Source of the DNA: Pascua guehoae
Taxonomy: Eukaryota > Basidiomycota > Tremellomycetes > Trichosporonales > Trichosporonaceae
Length of the DNA stretch: 64,000 nucleotides
Direction of reading: 5' to 3'
Assembly: GCA_001600415.1 (NCBI GenBank)
Contig: BCJX01000003.1
Coordinates: 2,071,356-2,135,355 of the forward strand
Part shown: positions 18,793-29,887 of the stretch, one piece after another
How positions within the stretch are numbered: the stretch's first letter is position 1
How the letters are laid out: every line of letters starts with the position of its first letter
Program-made: the position numbers and the translations under genes
Notes under the pieces: generated by a model
Told to the model about the DNA's origin: nothing
Database searches by the model: none
What the model saw: only the letters and a program-made list of their open reading frames with translations

Positions 18793-20929
18793 ATGTCCAG
18801 CACGACCATTGTCTCGGCCCCGGGCAAGGTCCTCCTTGCCGGCGGATACCTCGTCCTCGACCAAGCCTACACTGGCCTCGTGGTCGCGACGTCGAGCCGG
18901 TTCTACTGCGCCGTCTCGCGCGCCTCTGCGTGGTCACTGTGGTCGACGCCAGCCGACCCCCAGAGCGTGCGCATCAGTGTGCGCGCGGGCCAGTTTCCGG
19001 GCGACGCGTCGCGATGGATCTTTGACATCTCCCTCCCCGCGCGCGGCGTGCCGGTGCTCACGCAGCTCAACACGGACACTGCGGGGCGGAACAAGTTTGT
19101 CGAAATCACCCTCGCCCAGATTGTGCGGTATGCGCTCGAGCGGCTCGCAGCCGACGGCGAAGCGGACGCCGGGGCGGCGCTGCGCAAACGTCTCGGCGGC
19201 GCGGTAGACATTGTCGTCCTCGGCGACAATGACTTTTACTCGCAGCGCGAGCAGGTGCGTCCAACTGTTGTGTACAGCCTTGACTGACGTGCAGCTCGCA
19301 AAGGCAAACCTCGAGCCGCGGTTCGAGTCGCTCGCGTCCCTGACGCCCTTTTGCCCCCTCCCGCGCGCGATCGGGAGCACGAACAAGACTGGCCTGGGAA
19401 GCTCGGCGGCGCTCGTCACGTCCCTCGTCGCCGGCCTCCTCGCGCACCTCGGCATGGTGAGCGTCGACGACGTGGGGCGGACAGAGATCCACGCGCTCGC
19501 CCAGGCCGCCCACTGCCTCGCACAGGGCAAAGTCGGGTCCGGGTTCGACGTCGCGAGCGCAGTCTACGGCACGCACGTGTACCGCCGCTTCTCCCCCGCC
19601 GTCCTCGAGCCCTTGTTCGGCGGCAACGCACAAGACGGTGCGCTGCTGCGGACAGTGCAGAGCCCTGGTTGGGACCACGGCGCGAACGCCTTCCGCCTCC
19701 CGCGCGGGTTGCGGTTGCTCCTCGCCGACGTCGACGCGGGAACAGACACGCCGAGCTTTGTCGGCAAGGTGTTGGCGTGGCGCAAGGCCAAGCCTGAAGA
19801 GGGTGAGTGCACACTGTTACATTGCGGCTGACTCGATAGCGCTCCGGCTGTGGACGAGCGTCGACCAGGCAAACCGCAGGCTTGAGCGGCTGCTCAGGTC
19901 CTTGGCGGGATACGAGGGACTCGCGGCGTACGACGAGGCGCTCAAGGCTGCATCTGAAGGGCGTGTGCAGGTGCCCCGGCCAGAAGAAGGCGGCTGGCGT
20001 GCATGGGCAGAGGGATTGTTTGGTGTGAGTGTTGGTTCGTTTGCTCGTCGTGTGCAACTGTGGGAGCACCGTCATCGTGGGTGGTGGTCATCGTGGGTGG
20101 TGGTCATCGTGGGTGGTGGTCCTCATCGTGGGCGGTGGTCCTCATCGCGGCCTGCGCCTTTTCTCATGAGGACCACGGAACACAATATGCGGGCTATTCT
20201 CCTACCCCCAATGCCCCACCGCCATGCGCTCCACTTGGTTCTCCCCCTCCCTCGAGGTAGCCATGTGAACTGGCTTCGAGGCTTCGCGCCATGGACAGAC
20301 GCGGCGGGACAGGCGTGATGAGGCTTGAGCTTGGAAGCGTATGAGGAACGAGCGGCCGCGAGAACGCTGCTATCTCTACAGCGGGAGCAGGACGGCCAAG
20401 GACGAGCTTCCCAGCAAGTCGTCAGAATACCCTAACCCTTGTCCCATACCCCCCGCAAGCCTTTCCTACCGCCTCCATCTCCTTTGCTGACACACAGTAC
20501 CCTACCTACAACCCCGTCACCGAACTCCTGGGCGAGATTTCAGAAGCCATCAACGATGTGCGCGAGGGCATGCGTGAAATGTCCACCGCATCAGGTGTGC
20601 CCATCGAGCCTCCCGAGCAGACCCGCCTGCTCGACGCATGCTCTGCCCTCCCTGGGGTTCTCGGAGGCGGTGTTCCCGGAGGTGAGCTAGATAACGTTCT
20701 GCTGATCCAATGTGGCCGCAACTGACAAGCAGCGGGAGGATACGATGCGATCTGGGTCCTTGCCGTGGACGCTCCCAGCGTCGCGCCCCGCGTTGAGGGC
20801 GTGTGGACGTCGTGGACTGAAATGTCCGTGTCGCCGCTGTCGGCAGCGCAGAGTGACGGCGGTCTTCAGGTCGAAGACGCCGCGCGCGTGCGTGGTTTGG
20901 CCGAGGCCCTTGCAAGGGCGGCGGCGTGA
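18793..20929 (+). CDS. ERG8: Phosphomevalonate kinase
   Basis: It phosphorylates mevalonate-5-phosphate to the diphosphate in the mevalonate branch of isoprenoid and ergosterol synthesis. Exons are 18793-19254, 19295-19802, 19840-20024, 20498-20681 and 20733-20929, encoding 511 residues. The N-terminal SAPGKVLLAGGYLVLD (about 8-23) and the GHMP-kinase phosphate loop TGLGSSAALV (about 186-195) are diagnostic. KVGSGFDVASAVYG and IEPPEQTRLLDA are further family blocks. The start was chosen at MSSTTIVSAPGK, which fits the family start; an in-frame upstream ATG at 18703 would add 30 untypical residues. Intron 3 is unusually long (473 bases) and contains a 16-base minisatellite. Length is normal for the family. 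Confidence 0.93.
20071..20150 (+). repeat. 16-base minisatellite in an ERG8 intron
   Basis: Three clean units of GTCATCGTGGGTGGTG are followed by two variant units (GTCCTCATCG...). They lie inside intron 3 (20025-20497), which is about ten times the usual intron length in this window. Confidence 0.85.
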
Positions 20930-21699
20930 GGCTGAGGTAGAGCAGAGGTGTAGGTTTTATTCACTCGCAGTGGTAATCGCATGGATAGATGCATATTGAC
21001 TTTGGGCTTTACAGTTGGCTCAGCTCCGCCTCAGTCTCCGTCTCCGTGTCGGTGTCGGTGTCCGTTTCCGTCTTTCAGCAGCATCCGTTGCTCACGACAG
21101 AAACTCCACTCTGGGTCAGAGGCACGAAACAAAACCAGTCACGGCTGGCACGGTGAGCCGCCGCCTGAAGCGCTAAGGGTTACGGCGTGGGAACGTGGCG
21201 GTAGCCGTACGACATTTGGCACGGGAGGGTTCCTGCGCCTGTGAAGCATTCCTCCGAGCCTCAGCAAACAAACGCCAGCCTTAACCTTGCAGATGTCCAA
21301 ATTTTTACCTCTCGAACAGAACAAAGAGACCAAGACCAGCAAGTGGTTCTTCACAACGGACTTACGAGCCACGACGAGCCCATGCTGTTGAGCATCATGA
21401 CAGACCAGGCTTGGAGGTGGACATGCATGGGGTCCCCGCTCTCCAAGCCGTTTCGGCTGGACGCAAGGCTATTTTCAGGGACGCGGGACGTGCGGGCCTG
21501 GCCCGGCCCTGCCGTGCCGAGCGAGTTTTGACCATCTGCGTGGTGCTGGGTTACTACGGCACATAGACTAGGGATTAGGAGATCGACGAGGGACGATTAA
21601 CCTGTGGCTTAATATGACACACACCAGTTCCAAATTGGTCTCCCCGCTAGAACACGCGACCGAGTCATACTAACAGAGTTCTCCGCCGCCCACTCCACC
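20930..21699. other. Intergenic region after ERG8
   Basis: No supportable gene is visible. Around 21018-21070 there is a run of tccgtctccgtgtcggtgtc-like hexamer repeats. The last 100 bases would hold the promoter of the GT18 gene. Confidence 0.5.
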
Positions 21700-24076
21700 A
21701 TGCGCCCCGACCAGGACGAGGACCTTGCGCCGCTCCTCCGCGACCCCGAGAGCGGGGCGCGGGCGCCAAAGCCAAAGCCAAAGGCGAGACGGCGATGGCC
21801 GAAGTTGTGAGTTATGAGCACGGGCGACGGCGAGGCGGCGGCGGTGTCAACAACGGCGCGGGGTGGATGGGTTTCGCAGGCGGTCCCCGGCGACGCCATT
21901 CCCGGCCGCCATGGCTGCGCTGTCATGGCCGTACCGCCGTCATGGTTGCACCGCCGTCATGGCTGCACTGCTGTCATGGCTGCACCGCTGTCATGGCTGC
22001 ACCGCTGTCATGGTTGTACCGCCGTCGTGGTCGCACCGCCGTCGTAGTCGCACCGCCGTCATGGCTGCTCTTTGTGTGGCTGGTGGCCCTGCACTACAGT
22101 CCAACGAGCTTGTGTTCCACACCACTCAAGCAGCCTTGGACTGACAAGCCCCGCCTTTGCAACGTGCACTGACTCCAGTACACTCGGCCCCTACCCTCTC
22201 GCCATTGTGGTAGGGATCACATTCTTCATCATCGGCTACCTCGTGCGCTCTCCAGATTCGATACCCACACGCTTGCGCTGGACAAAGAATCCAAACCTCG
22301 AAAAGGCGGTGCGGGTGCGCCTGCTCAACGAGCTCCTCCAGGAGAGGTATCCGAAGAGGTGCGTGAGGGATGGCAATGGAGGTGTTGGCCTTGGTGTGGG
22401 GACAGGGCAATGGAGATGTTGGCTGCGGGGACAATTAGTGGGAATCCAGAACGAGCACCGGTGGAGCGGTGTACCTGCTGTGTGACGGCGCGACGGCGCA
22501 TGCACCCGTCGCTATCCAGCAGACACCAACTGGCGGCCACGCCTGGCGGCCTCACCCCCTCCATGCCGCACGGGCGGAGCCCTGACAACCCAGCACGTTC
22601 ACCAAAGCACGGACCGAAAACTTTGAAGCGCTCGACCGTCTAGCGTCGTGCATCGAGCAAGGCTCGTGCGGGCCCGGCGAAGAAACGGTGCTGCTGCTAG
22701 CGAGCTACCACTTTGGTGAGTCGGCCTCACACCAACGGGTCCTAACCACCAGGGCGCGCAGAGGACGGCGGTACATCTGGCGAAGACGTGTGGGCGCGCT
22801 CCACGATCAAGGCGTTCCGCGAGCTCAACCACACCATGCTCCTGACGTATGGCCACATGGACACACTCATGATTTACCAGCACATTTCCGACATGGTGCC
22901 CATGATCTTTTGGGAGGAGCACGAGTTTCTCAACTGCCTGAAGCGCAACGAGACAAACCACGCCCAGCTCGAAGAGGAGGAAAACAGCTCGCCGGGAGAC
23001 TGGCAAAGGGGGAAAAAGGCCTGCATCCAGAGCCACGAGTTTCCCGAGGGTATCCCCATGTGGAAGAGCTTTGCGTTCATGTTTTGGAACGTCAAGGTCG
23101 TCCCATTGGGCGCCATGTGGTCCGTGTCGCCAGAGGACTATGAGAATATCCAGGCCGATCACCAGCACACGAATTACCTCGGTGAGTCACGCTGGATAAG
23201 TCACCCCATACTAACGTACAGGCTACTCGATCGAGGAACGCTGCAACAACTTTCCCTACTACTCTGAGCGCGAGCACCGTGCACTCATCCTGGCAAAGGA
23301 GACAAAGTACTTTAACGAGGAGCACAACAGGTTCTTTGGTCAGCTTGCCAGGGCGCGCGACGGTGTGCCGCCGCTGCATACAGAGCGCGGCGACGTCAAG
23401 TTTGAGCTCGTTTCGACCGCCGGCAATGGTCCTGGGCCGCTGGACGAGCCAGGCCTCGAGAGCCTGGGGCGCCTCAGCCAGCCAGAGTGGACCGAGCTTC
23501 TCGCTCGTGGAAAGGCGTTGCTCGGTATCGGCGAGCCCTATCTCTCTCCATCCCGTGCGTACATGTCCTCGTCGTCGTAAAGACAAAACCGCTCACTCGT
23601 CTGCAGCATACTATGCCCTCTGCCTGGGCGTGCCGTTCATCAACGTCGTCTTCAGCATCAACGACAACGATCCCGACAACCGTACGTACTGGCAGACGCA
23701 GCAGAACGCCCTCCGGTTCATCGAAGAGCCATACGTCTACCACGTACGCGAGCATCACAAGGATGGCCTACGCGAGGCGTTGACTCGTGCTGCAAACACC
23801 CCAATTGAGCGTTACATACGTGAGTCTTTACACTGTACGTTGCACGGCTCAAGCTCTGACTGTGTAGCTCCGAAGATGCGCTGGGGGGCCGTGCTCGAGC
23901 GCCACCGCAAGCTCCTTGCCGTGGACTGGCTGGCCGAGGCGAAAAGGGTCGTTGCGGAAGACTTTAAGAACGACCCCGCGTACGCATACATGGCCATGGA
24001 CCCGCCGGGCACCAACGTGACCGACAGCGCGAAGGCGATGCCTTCAGCCAAGCAGGGGCAGCAGAGGCGTGCATAG
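21700..24076 (+). CDS. GT18-like N-acetylglucosaminyltransferase, type II membrane protein
   Basis: Exons 21700-21806, 22179-22358, 22594-22715, 22753-23181 (start could be 22762), 23222-23554, 23607-23819 and 23868-24076 encode 530 residues. A 35-residue basic cytosolic tail precedes one membrane anchor (PLAIVVGITFFIIGYLV, about 41-57), as in Golgi glycosyltransferases. The sequence GIGEPYLSPSPYYALCLGVP (about 381-400) is the nucleotide-sugar-binding block of family 18, whose animal member MGAT5 adds beta-1,6 GlcNAc to N-glycans. TYGHMDTLMIYQ and MWSVSPEDYENI are also consistent. The donor and acceptor here are not determined; fungal members are little studied. Intron 1 is long (372 bases) and holds a nine-unit minisatellite. 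The SGNH hydrolase gene follows on the same strand. Confidence 0.78.
21918..22070 (+). repeat. 17-base minisatellite in the GT18 gene, nine units
   Basis: Nine consecutive 17-base units of the form CGCCGTCATGGTTGCAC, with C/T variation, fill the centre of intron 1 (21807-22178). Confidence 0.9.
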
Positions 24077-25104
24077 AAATGGCGCAGAGAGTGCGGAAAT
24101 GTTGGACATTGCCCCCGCAGGGAGCGTAGCAGGGCTACCTGCCCCTGCTGTATCTGTCAATCTTATATCTTATCAGTTATCAAACTTTGCCAACATGTCA
24201 TAGAGTGTACACGATTGTTTTCTCCAGGCCCATCTGCTTGTGGGTTGCCAATGTTCAATGTCGCCCACTTTGTTGGCCACTGTGCGCTCTGCAAGGTGGG
24301 CTTTGATGCACAGACCACACTCATGCAGTCGGGGACTTCGGACTCGGCATTCCGGCGTGCCTCATGGATCCGACGCGGCGGGGCCACCAGAGCATGCCCA
24401 AGATTGGCTTTGTGGCGCTGTGGGATGTTGGTAGAGCGTAACATGTCAAGGAAAGTTGTCGACCCCCGCCGTCGCGCGCCCAGGTCCATCTTGGCTTTCA
24501 GACTCATCTGGAATCCGGGGGTTTCATCACAGCATTTCTAGCAACGCCACAACTACCACCTCCAACTTGGTCTGGTGCACTGCTTTTCGTGCATCAAAGG
24601 TGTACGCCTTGTTCTATAGTGCACGAATTTGAAGGTGCTTGGGGTGGGTTGTGGGGGTTAGGAGGTGCGGTGGTTTGGGGTCAGACTGTTCAGAGGATCA
24701 GGGTGATCATGACGATGATCGACATGCTCTCTCTCTTGGCTTCGCGAGTATGTCTTCCTGCGTACATGCCTGCGTGCGCGCGTGCATGGCATGCATGGCA
24801 TGCATGGCATGCATGGCATGCATGGGCGCGCGCATTGCCTGCATGATGTGGGCATGTTTGCATGTTTGCATGTTTGTACCCCGTGTACGTACACGAGGCG
24901 TCGCCGTGTTCCACTCGTTGATCGTTTCCTCCGTCGCCCTCGCCCCCACCCCCGCATGCTTCTGCGCACGCGAGAAACCCTTCAAGCACGCAAGCACGCA
25001 AGCACTGATCACCGCCAAACTCGTTCCTCCACGTCCGACTTGTCTCTTTCCCTCTTCACAACCACAACTTTCTCTCGTCACCTGGACACCCCCGTCTTCC
25101 CACA
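24077..25104. other. Intergenic, upstream of the SGNH hydrolase
   Basis: No gene is supported. Both strands have open frames near 24160-24540, but neither has a motif or partner exon. A GCATGCATG palindromic repeat lies at about 24783-24826, followed by three GTTTGCAT units. Confidence 0.45.
24783..24826. repeat. Palindromic GCATGGCATGCATG array
   Basis: Units of the 10-mer GCATGGCATG repeat about four times. Each contains GCATGC, so the array can pair with itself. It lies about 280 bases upstream of the ATG at 25105. Confidence 0.8.
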
Positions 25105-27317
25105 ATGCGCCTCTCATTCGCGGGCAGCGACAAGCCGACAGGCGGCTATGCTGGCGAGAATGAGCCCCTCTCGCCGCTGCTCGCGCCGGTCAAGGTCTAC
25201 AGCTCGCGCCGTACCAAGTTTTGGCTGCGCGTGAGCCTCTTGGTCAACATTTTCGCCGTCCTCTTCGTCGTGCGCTGGTACGTTCACGACAGCGCCCCTC
25301 CGTCGGCGCAATTACGAGGCGCACGGGCCCGGACGACTGTCACCGTCACTGCCGAGCCTCAGGTACGGTACATGAGCGGCTGGGACAACACCAAGACGTC
25401 ACCGCCAGCGGCGACGACCACCGTGGTCAAGACCGTCCAGGGATGCGACTTGTGCACGATCAATGCGACACTGTGCGACGAGTTGGGGTGGGTCGCTTGT
25501 GCTCTGGCATCATTACTAGTGTCACACTGGAACACGAAACGGCCACTCGGTCATGGAACCCTTCAATTGCTCGGCACGACTGGGTGGCGTTGGAGCCGAC
25601 GCAGTTTGCTGGAATCGGCCCAAATTGGACCAACCCTCGTCATTTCAACCCCACTGTCACCCGTGTAGAACGTCGTTACTAACCCGTCAGTGCGGGCAAC
25701 CTCGCAAGGGCAGTCGCGTTTGGCGGCTCAAACGCGCGCTTGCGCCGAGTGCTCGCCAAAATGCGCCAGGGCAAACCGTTCACCATGGCCGTCACGGGCG
25801 GCAGTGGTGAGTTTCTTATGTGGCGGCTACCTTTACCGCCGGGAAGCAAGTCATCCTAACCAACAGTGTCGCGCGGCCACGGTCTGGGAGGCCACAACAT
25901 CGAGTGGAACGAAAAGAACATGTACCGCCAAGTGTTCGACCACCTCAACGACCTCTTCCCTGGCCGCGAGGTCATCATGGGCAAAGGCAGCGGCAAGGCC
26001 GAGGGCAAAAATGCGCTCATGAACGAAGCGCAGGGTGGCGTTGGCTCAGACTACTGGTCGCTGTGTTTCCAGGCGCATATTCCCGAAGATGTCGACCTGG
26101 TCATCACCGAGCTTGGTGAGTTGAATGGGTTGCCGTCGTAACCCAGGTACTGCTGTCCGCTTACACGCAGGGATCAATGACGAGGCGCTCCTGAAACGAA
26201 TGGACTCGTTTGAGCTACTCATGCGGGGCCTCCTCGACCTGCCAGGGGAGCCGGCAGTGCTCAACTTCCAGTGAGTGACAGTACGTGCGTCGGGGTGTGC
26301 ACTGACAGTCCCCAGGGTGATTGCTCTCGCGTTCCCAAAAATCTCCACGGGAGGAGACATCCACCACGGTATTGCACAGTACTATGACGTGCCCACACTG
26401 TCCATGCGCAATGCTCTCCTCGATGGTGTTCTCGCCAACGACAGCCGAATCGAAGACTTGTTCCCCAAGTTTGGCATACCCGGGGAGCCAAACATGTGGC
26501 GCGAATACGAGGTCCGCCATATCAACCGCTACGGACACCAGCTTGCAGCCTCCATCATGAACGCCTACATCGACCAGCAGCTGTGTGAAATGAAGCGTGA
26601 AGAGGCTGCGCTCGGACTCGACCCCGCCAAGATCGACATTGACAAGCAGTACCCTTTGCCACCCGTTCCAAGGGTACGTTGTTCTCCAACTTGTTGTTGC
26701 CAATGGACCTTGTGCTGACTTGCAAATAGCAACGCCTGCTTCAAAAGTTTGACTCGGGCATTGTGGTACCCCGGCTCCGCCCCAACTGCTTTTCGATGAA
26801 TGGCCAGAAGAACCCCCTCGTTGCCGCCAAGATGGACGGCTGGCGCAAATGGAACTGGAAGGACAAGGTGAGTGTTTCGTGCCTCTCTCATGATCAATCA
26901 TGATTCATCTTGCTGTGCACGTCCACGGTGCTTGACAGGTTGCTTTACGACACCCTCAAACTTTGAATCTACGTTTCTACGCTTGTTCACGCTGACAGGC
27001 AGAATTACCTCATCGCCGACAATCCCGGGTCCACCATCTCTTTCGCCTTCCACACCGTCCTCGGAAGTGTCCAGCTCTTCTACCTCCGCTCGGGCAAATT
27101 CGGCCTCGGCAACCTCGAGTGCTGGGTCGACGACGATACAAACCGCAAAAAGGTCCTCGAGGGGTACTGGAACTTGAAGTACAACATTGGTCAGGCGGTG
27201 GAAATTCGCACCGACCTCAAGGAGGGCGATCACATGCTCCACTGCAAGCTGCTCGACAAGACGAACGACCCCAAGGGCGGTAAAGAGTTCCGCATCATCT
27301 CCCTCATGAGCATCTAG
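25105..27317 (+). CDS. Membrane-anchored SGNH/GDSL-type hydrolase
   Basis: Exons 25105-25487, 25691-25806, 25867-26115, 26171-26270, 26316-26673, 26730-26867 and 27003-27317 encode 552 residues. An N-terminal cytosolic stretch precedes a membrane segment (about 39-60, WLRVSLLVNIFAVLFVV), then a luminal domain. The SGNH blocks are visible: VTGGSVSRGHG (about 162-172, nucleophile serine), ELGINDE (about 248-254, GxND-like) and GGDIHHG (about 294-300, candidate D-x-x-H). Family members are esterases or acyltransferases; type II anchored fungal ones may act on cell-wall or capsule polysaccharide, which is inference here. The C-terminal part (ISFAFHTVLGSVQLFYL onward) resembles a beta-sandwich accessory domain. 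It lies downstream of the GT18 gene in the same orientation. Confidence 0.78.
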
Positions 27318-28585
27318 TACGGGCGAGAGCCCTGTACCTACCTGCTGACTGCTCTCAAGCAAGAGACGACGAGGGACCACTGCTGCATGCTCTCCTGATT
27401 AGATGGAGTGGTGAATCGGCACCACCGACACTTGTATGCTGAAACCTTTGTCTCTCACTATGCATTTCGACTGACCGTGTTTGGAGCCAGATGTCATTTA
27501 TTGGCGCATGCAAGGTAGGGTTGATGCTGCACTCGGAACCAGGTCATGCTAGCAGACTACCAGGGGCCTGGGATATCAAGAACGGCCATTCTCCAACCCA
27601 AGCATGTCGTCAGCCTGCGCAGTCGCAGAAGGTCACCCCAAACTGGAAGTATAACTGGCAGGAGGCAGTCTCCTCGACCTTGCTCAAGTTTACTCGCTGC
27701 AAGAAATGAGAACAAGAGGTCATCTCCCGTCTGCTGTGCAACCGGCACATGCGGTAGGTCTGTTGCACTCTAGCCTACGTGCCACGGGCTCTGTCAGAGA
27801 AAAAAAAAAAAAAAAACCGATCAGAGGGCCAGGGAATACAGCCAACCTTGAAGACAACCTTCTGCACAACTGCCCAATGTTTACTGTGATACTAAATTGA
27901 CCTGTCTCTTACAACTGACTGGCAAGAAATCATGTACGTGTCGCCCGACATGGGTACATACAGCTATCGTCCGACTCGTCCGGCCAGCGTCAGGCTGTAC
28001 CCCCTCCCCTCGAGTTTAACCCCGACACCCTCGTGCTGGAACGACAACCGCGCCGCGCCGGCCAAAGTCAGCGGGGGGTGGACCGAGTCAATGGCCGCAC
28101 CATGTCCTGATGTTTCGCCAGTGACCACATGGTCTCGTGGAGGCCACGAGTTCCGCCTCTGCGCTCATGAGGTTAGATACTGTTAGGGCACGGTTCTCGC
28201 TGTGGTCACTGACTGACAGGTACCAGCAAAGGACAAGAGGAAAGGCTGTTCAAATATCATAGGTGGATCGTGTACCATGCATGGCTCTCCACACGCTCCC
28301 TCCCACACGGAGCACTGGGGCACACGTTGCTGTCGCATGCTCACGGCGCCAGGCGTTTTCACTCGCCTCCTGTACGCGCCGGTTCGTCACCTTCGAGTGC
28401 CTTCACCACACCCTCGTGCGCCTTCACCACACACTCTAGTTTCAGCACACACCCCGCCCGTCTCCTGTCAGCTTCTGCTCATGATATCACACCAGGGCAC
28501 CAAAACAGGCTACCTCCTTGCCTCCTTGCCCCTTCCCCATTGCACTAACTGTCCCTTCTTGACTCTTCACACTCACTCACCAACC
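27318..28585. other. Intergenic region
   Basis: I see no gene I can defend. A run of about 17 A lies at about 27801-27817. An open frame at 27932-28186 and one extending the next gene upstream to 28277 have no motif. Confidence 0.45.
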
Positions 28586-29549
28586 ATGGTCTCCGCTCGC
28601 AGCCGAAGCCTGACACCCAAGGCCGAGCCTTACACTCCCCGCACATCTCGTCCCCGCGTGCGCTCCCACGCACCAAACAAGCTCGATGCGAAGTACAAGT
28701 CCACGACCAAGACCGTTCCCAAACCCCCATTGAAGACAGTCGACCCCAAGACAGTGAGGCCGAACACGGCCACGCCAAAGAGTGTACCCCTATCGGTCCC
28801 GCCTAGCACCCCGTCGTGCACCCCGAGTACTCCGGCCACCCAACCCAACCCCAAACCCACCGCCGCCGAACGCCGGATCGCTGCCGCCCACCGCCGCACA
28901 CCCACGCCCGAACACCTCTTCATATCCCCCCCGGCCGCGGCGCCGTTCCACTTCTCCATGGTCCCGCCGCTGCGCGTGCCCAAGTCCAACGCCATGTGGG
29001 CGCGCGAGGGCCGGGTCGACATGGGTGTGTACCTCGCCGAGCTGGAGGGCCCAAACATCGATGGACAGGACGAGTCAGGTAGTCGTGATTCTGTACAGCA
29101 GGGTCGCGACGACCCCGAAGTGATCGTCATCAGCGACTCGGACGACGAGCCCCAAACCATCTCCCTTGCCCCTTCAACAACCAACTCGCCTGCCCCCTCC
29201 CTGCCTCGCCCTCACGCTCACGCTCACACGGGCGCGGACGCGACCCAACCTTCGGCCTTGCGCTATCCCAGCTTCTCGCCCAATCCCGGCTGGACGCCGG
29301 CGCAGACACGCTCCCTCTGGGCGGCCATGGTGCGTCCGGGGCGTTCGGGGACGGTCGCATGCTGACGATAGATCGAGGTTGGTGAGAAGAATAAGAACTG
29401 GGCCACGATCGCGGCGAGCGTCAGTCGCGTGGGGCCGGCCAAGTCGAACTCTGTGCGTGTGCTTTATGGGAAGTCGAGGTGACACGGTTAGCTGATGGCA
29501 GGAATGTCGGAAGAAGTGGGAGAGGGAGAAGAAGAGGGCGTTCGCGTAG
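28586..29549 (+). CDS. SANT/Myb-like protein with a SUMO-interaction motif
   Basis: Exons 28586-29329, 29372-29452 and 29502-29549 encode 290 residues. The start at MVSARSRSLTPKAEPY was preferred; the frame is open back to 28277, but that part is unlike coding sequence. Residues 1-130 are basic, proline- and threonine-rich and probably disordered. EVIVISDSDDE (about 175-185) is a classic hydrophobic core plus acidic SUMO-interaction motif. The C-terminus GWTPAQTRSLWAAM, with the next exon IEVGEKNKNWATIAASV and SECRKKWEREKKRAFA, has the tryptophan spacing of a SANT/Myb-like fold. A chromatin or transcription role regulated by SUMO is plausible; no ortholog is recognised. Confidence 0.65.
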
Positions 29550-29887
29550 ACGGAGCAGGTTGCGCACTACGTTGATCGTTTGATAGGGTAGAACTGCCGT
29601 TTTGGCCAAGCGCGGCCGGGCAGCAGTCGAAGATGGCGGCTCGGAATAGAGGAATGGGCACCGCGCAGATGGGTTAGCGGCTGAGAGCTCCATTTAGGAT
29701 ACTGAAATCAGTAGTGAAAGATGAGCATGATGCAGTCGCCCGGCCCATGATGGCCAGGTTGGCCTGTGTTTTCGTACAGTAGCCGCAATCTCACTCGATC
29801 AAAGGTCCAAGACAAAGCTCGTGGTCGAAGTGTCAAGAAAAATGCCCCCGAGGCCATCTGGAGCGAGATGGAGATAGTGCATGCAAT

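Noticed and set aside
24163..24541. Overlapping open frames on both strands near 24.3 kb
   Set aside because: No domain, no partner exon and no paralog; I could not choose one over the other.
27932..28186. 84-codon open frame after the SGNH gene
   Set aside because: No motif, no consistent splice sites and ordinary composition.
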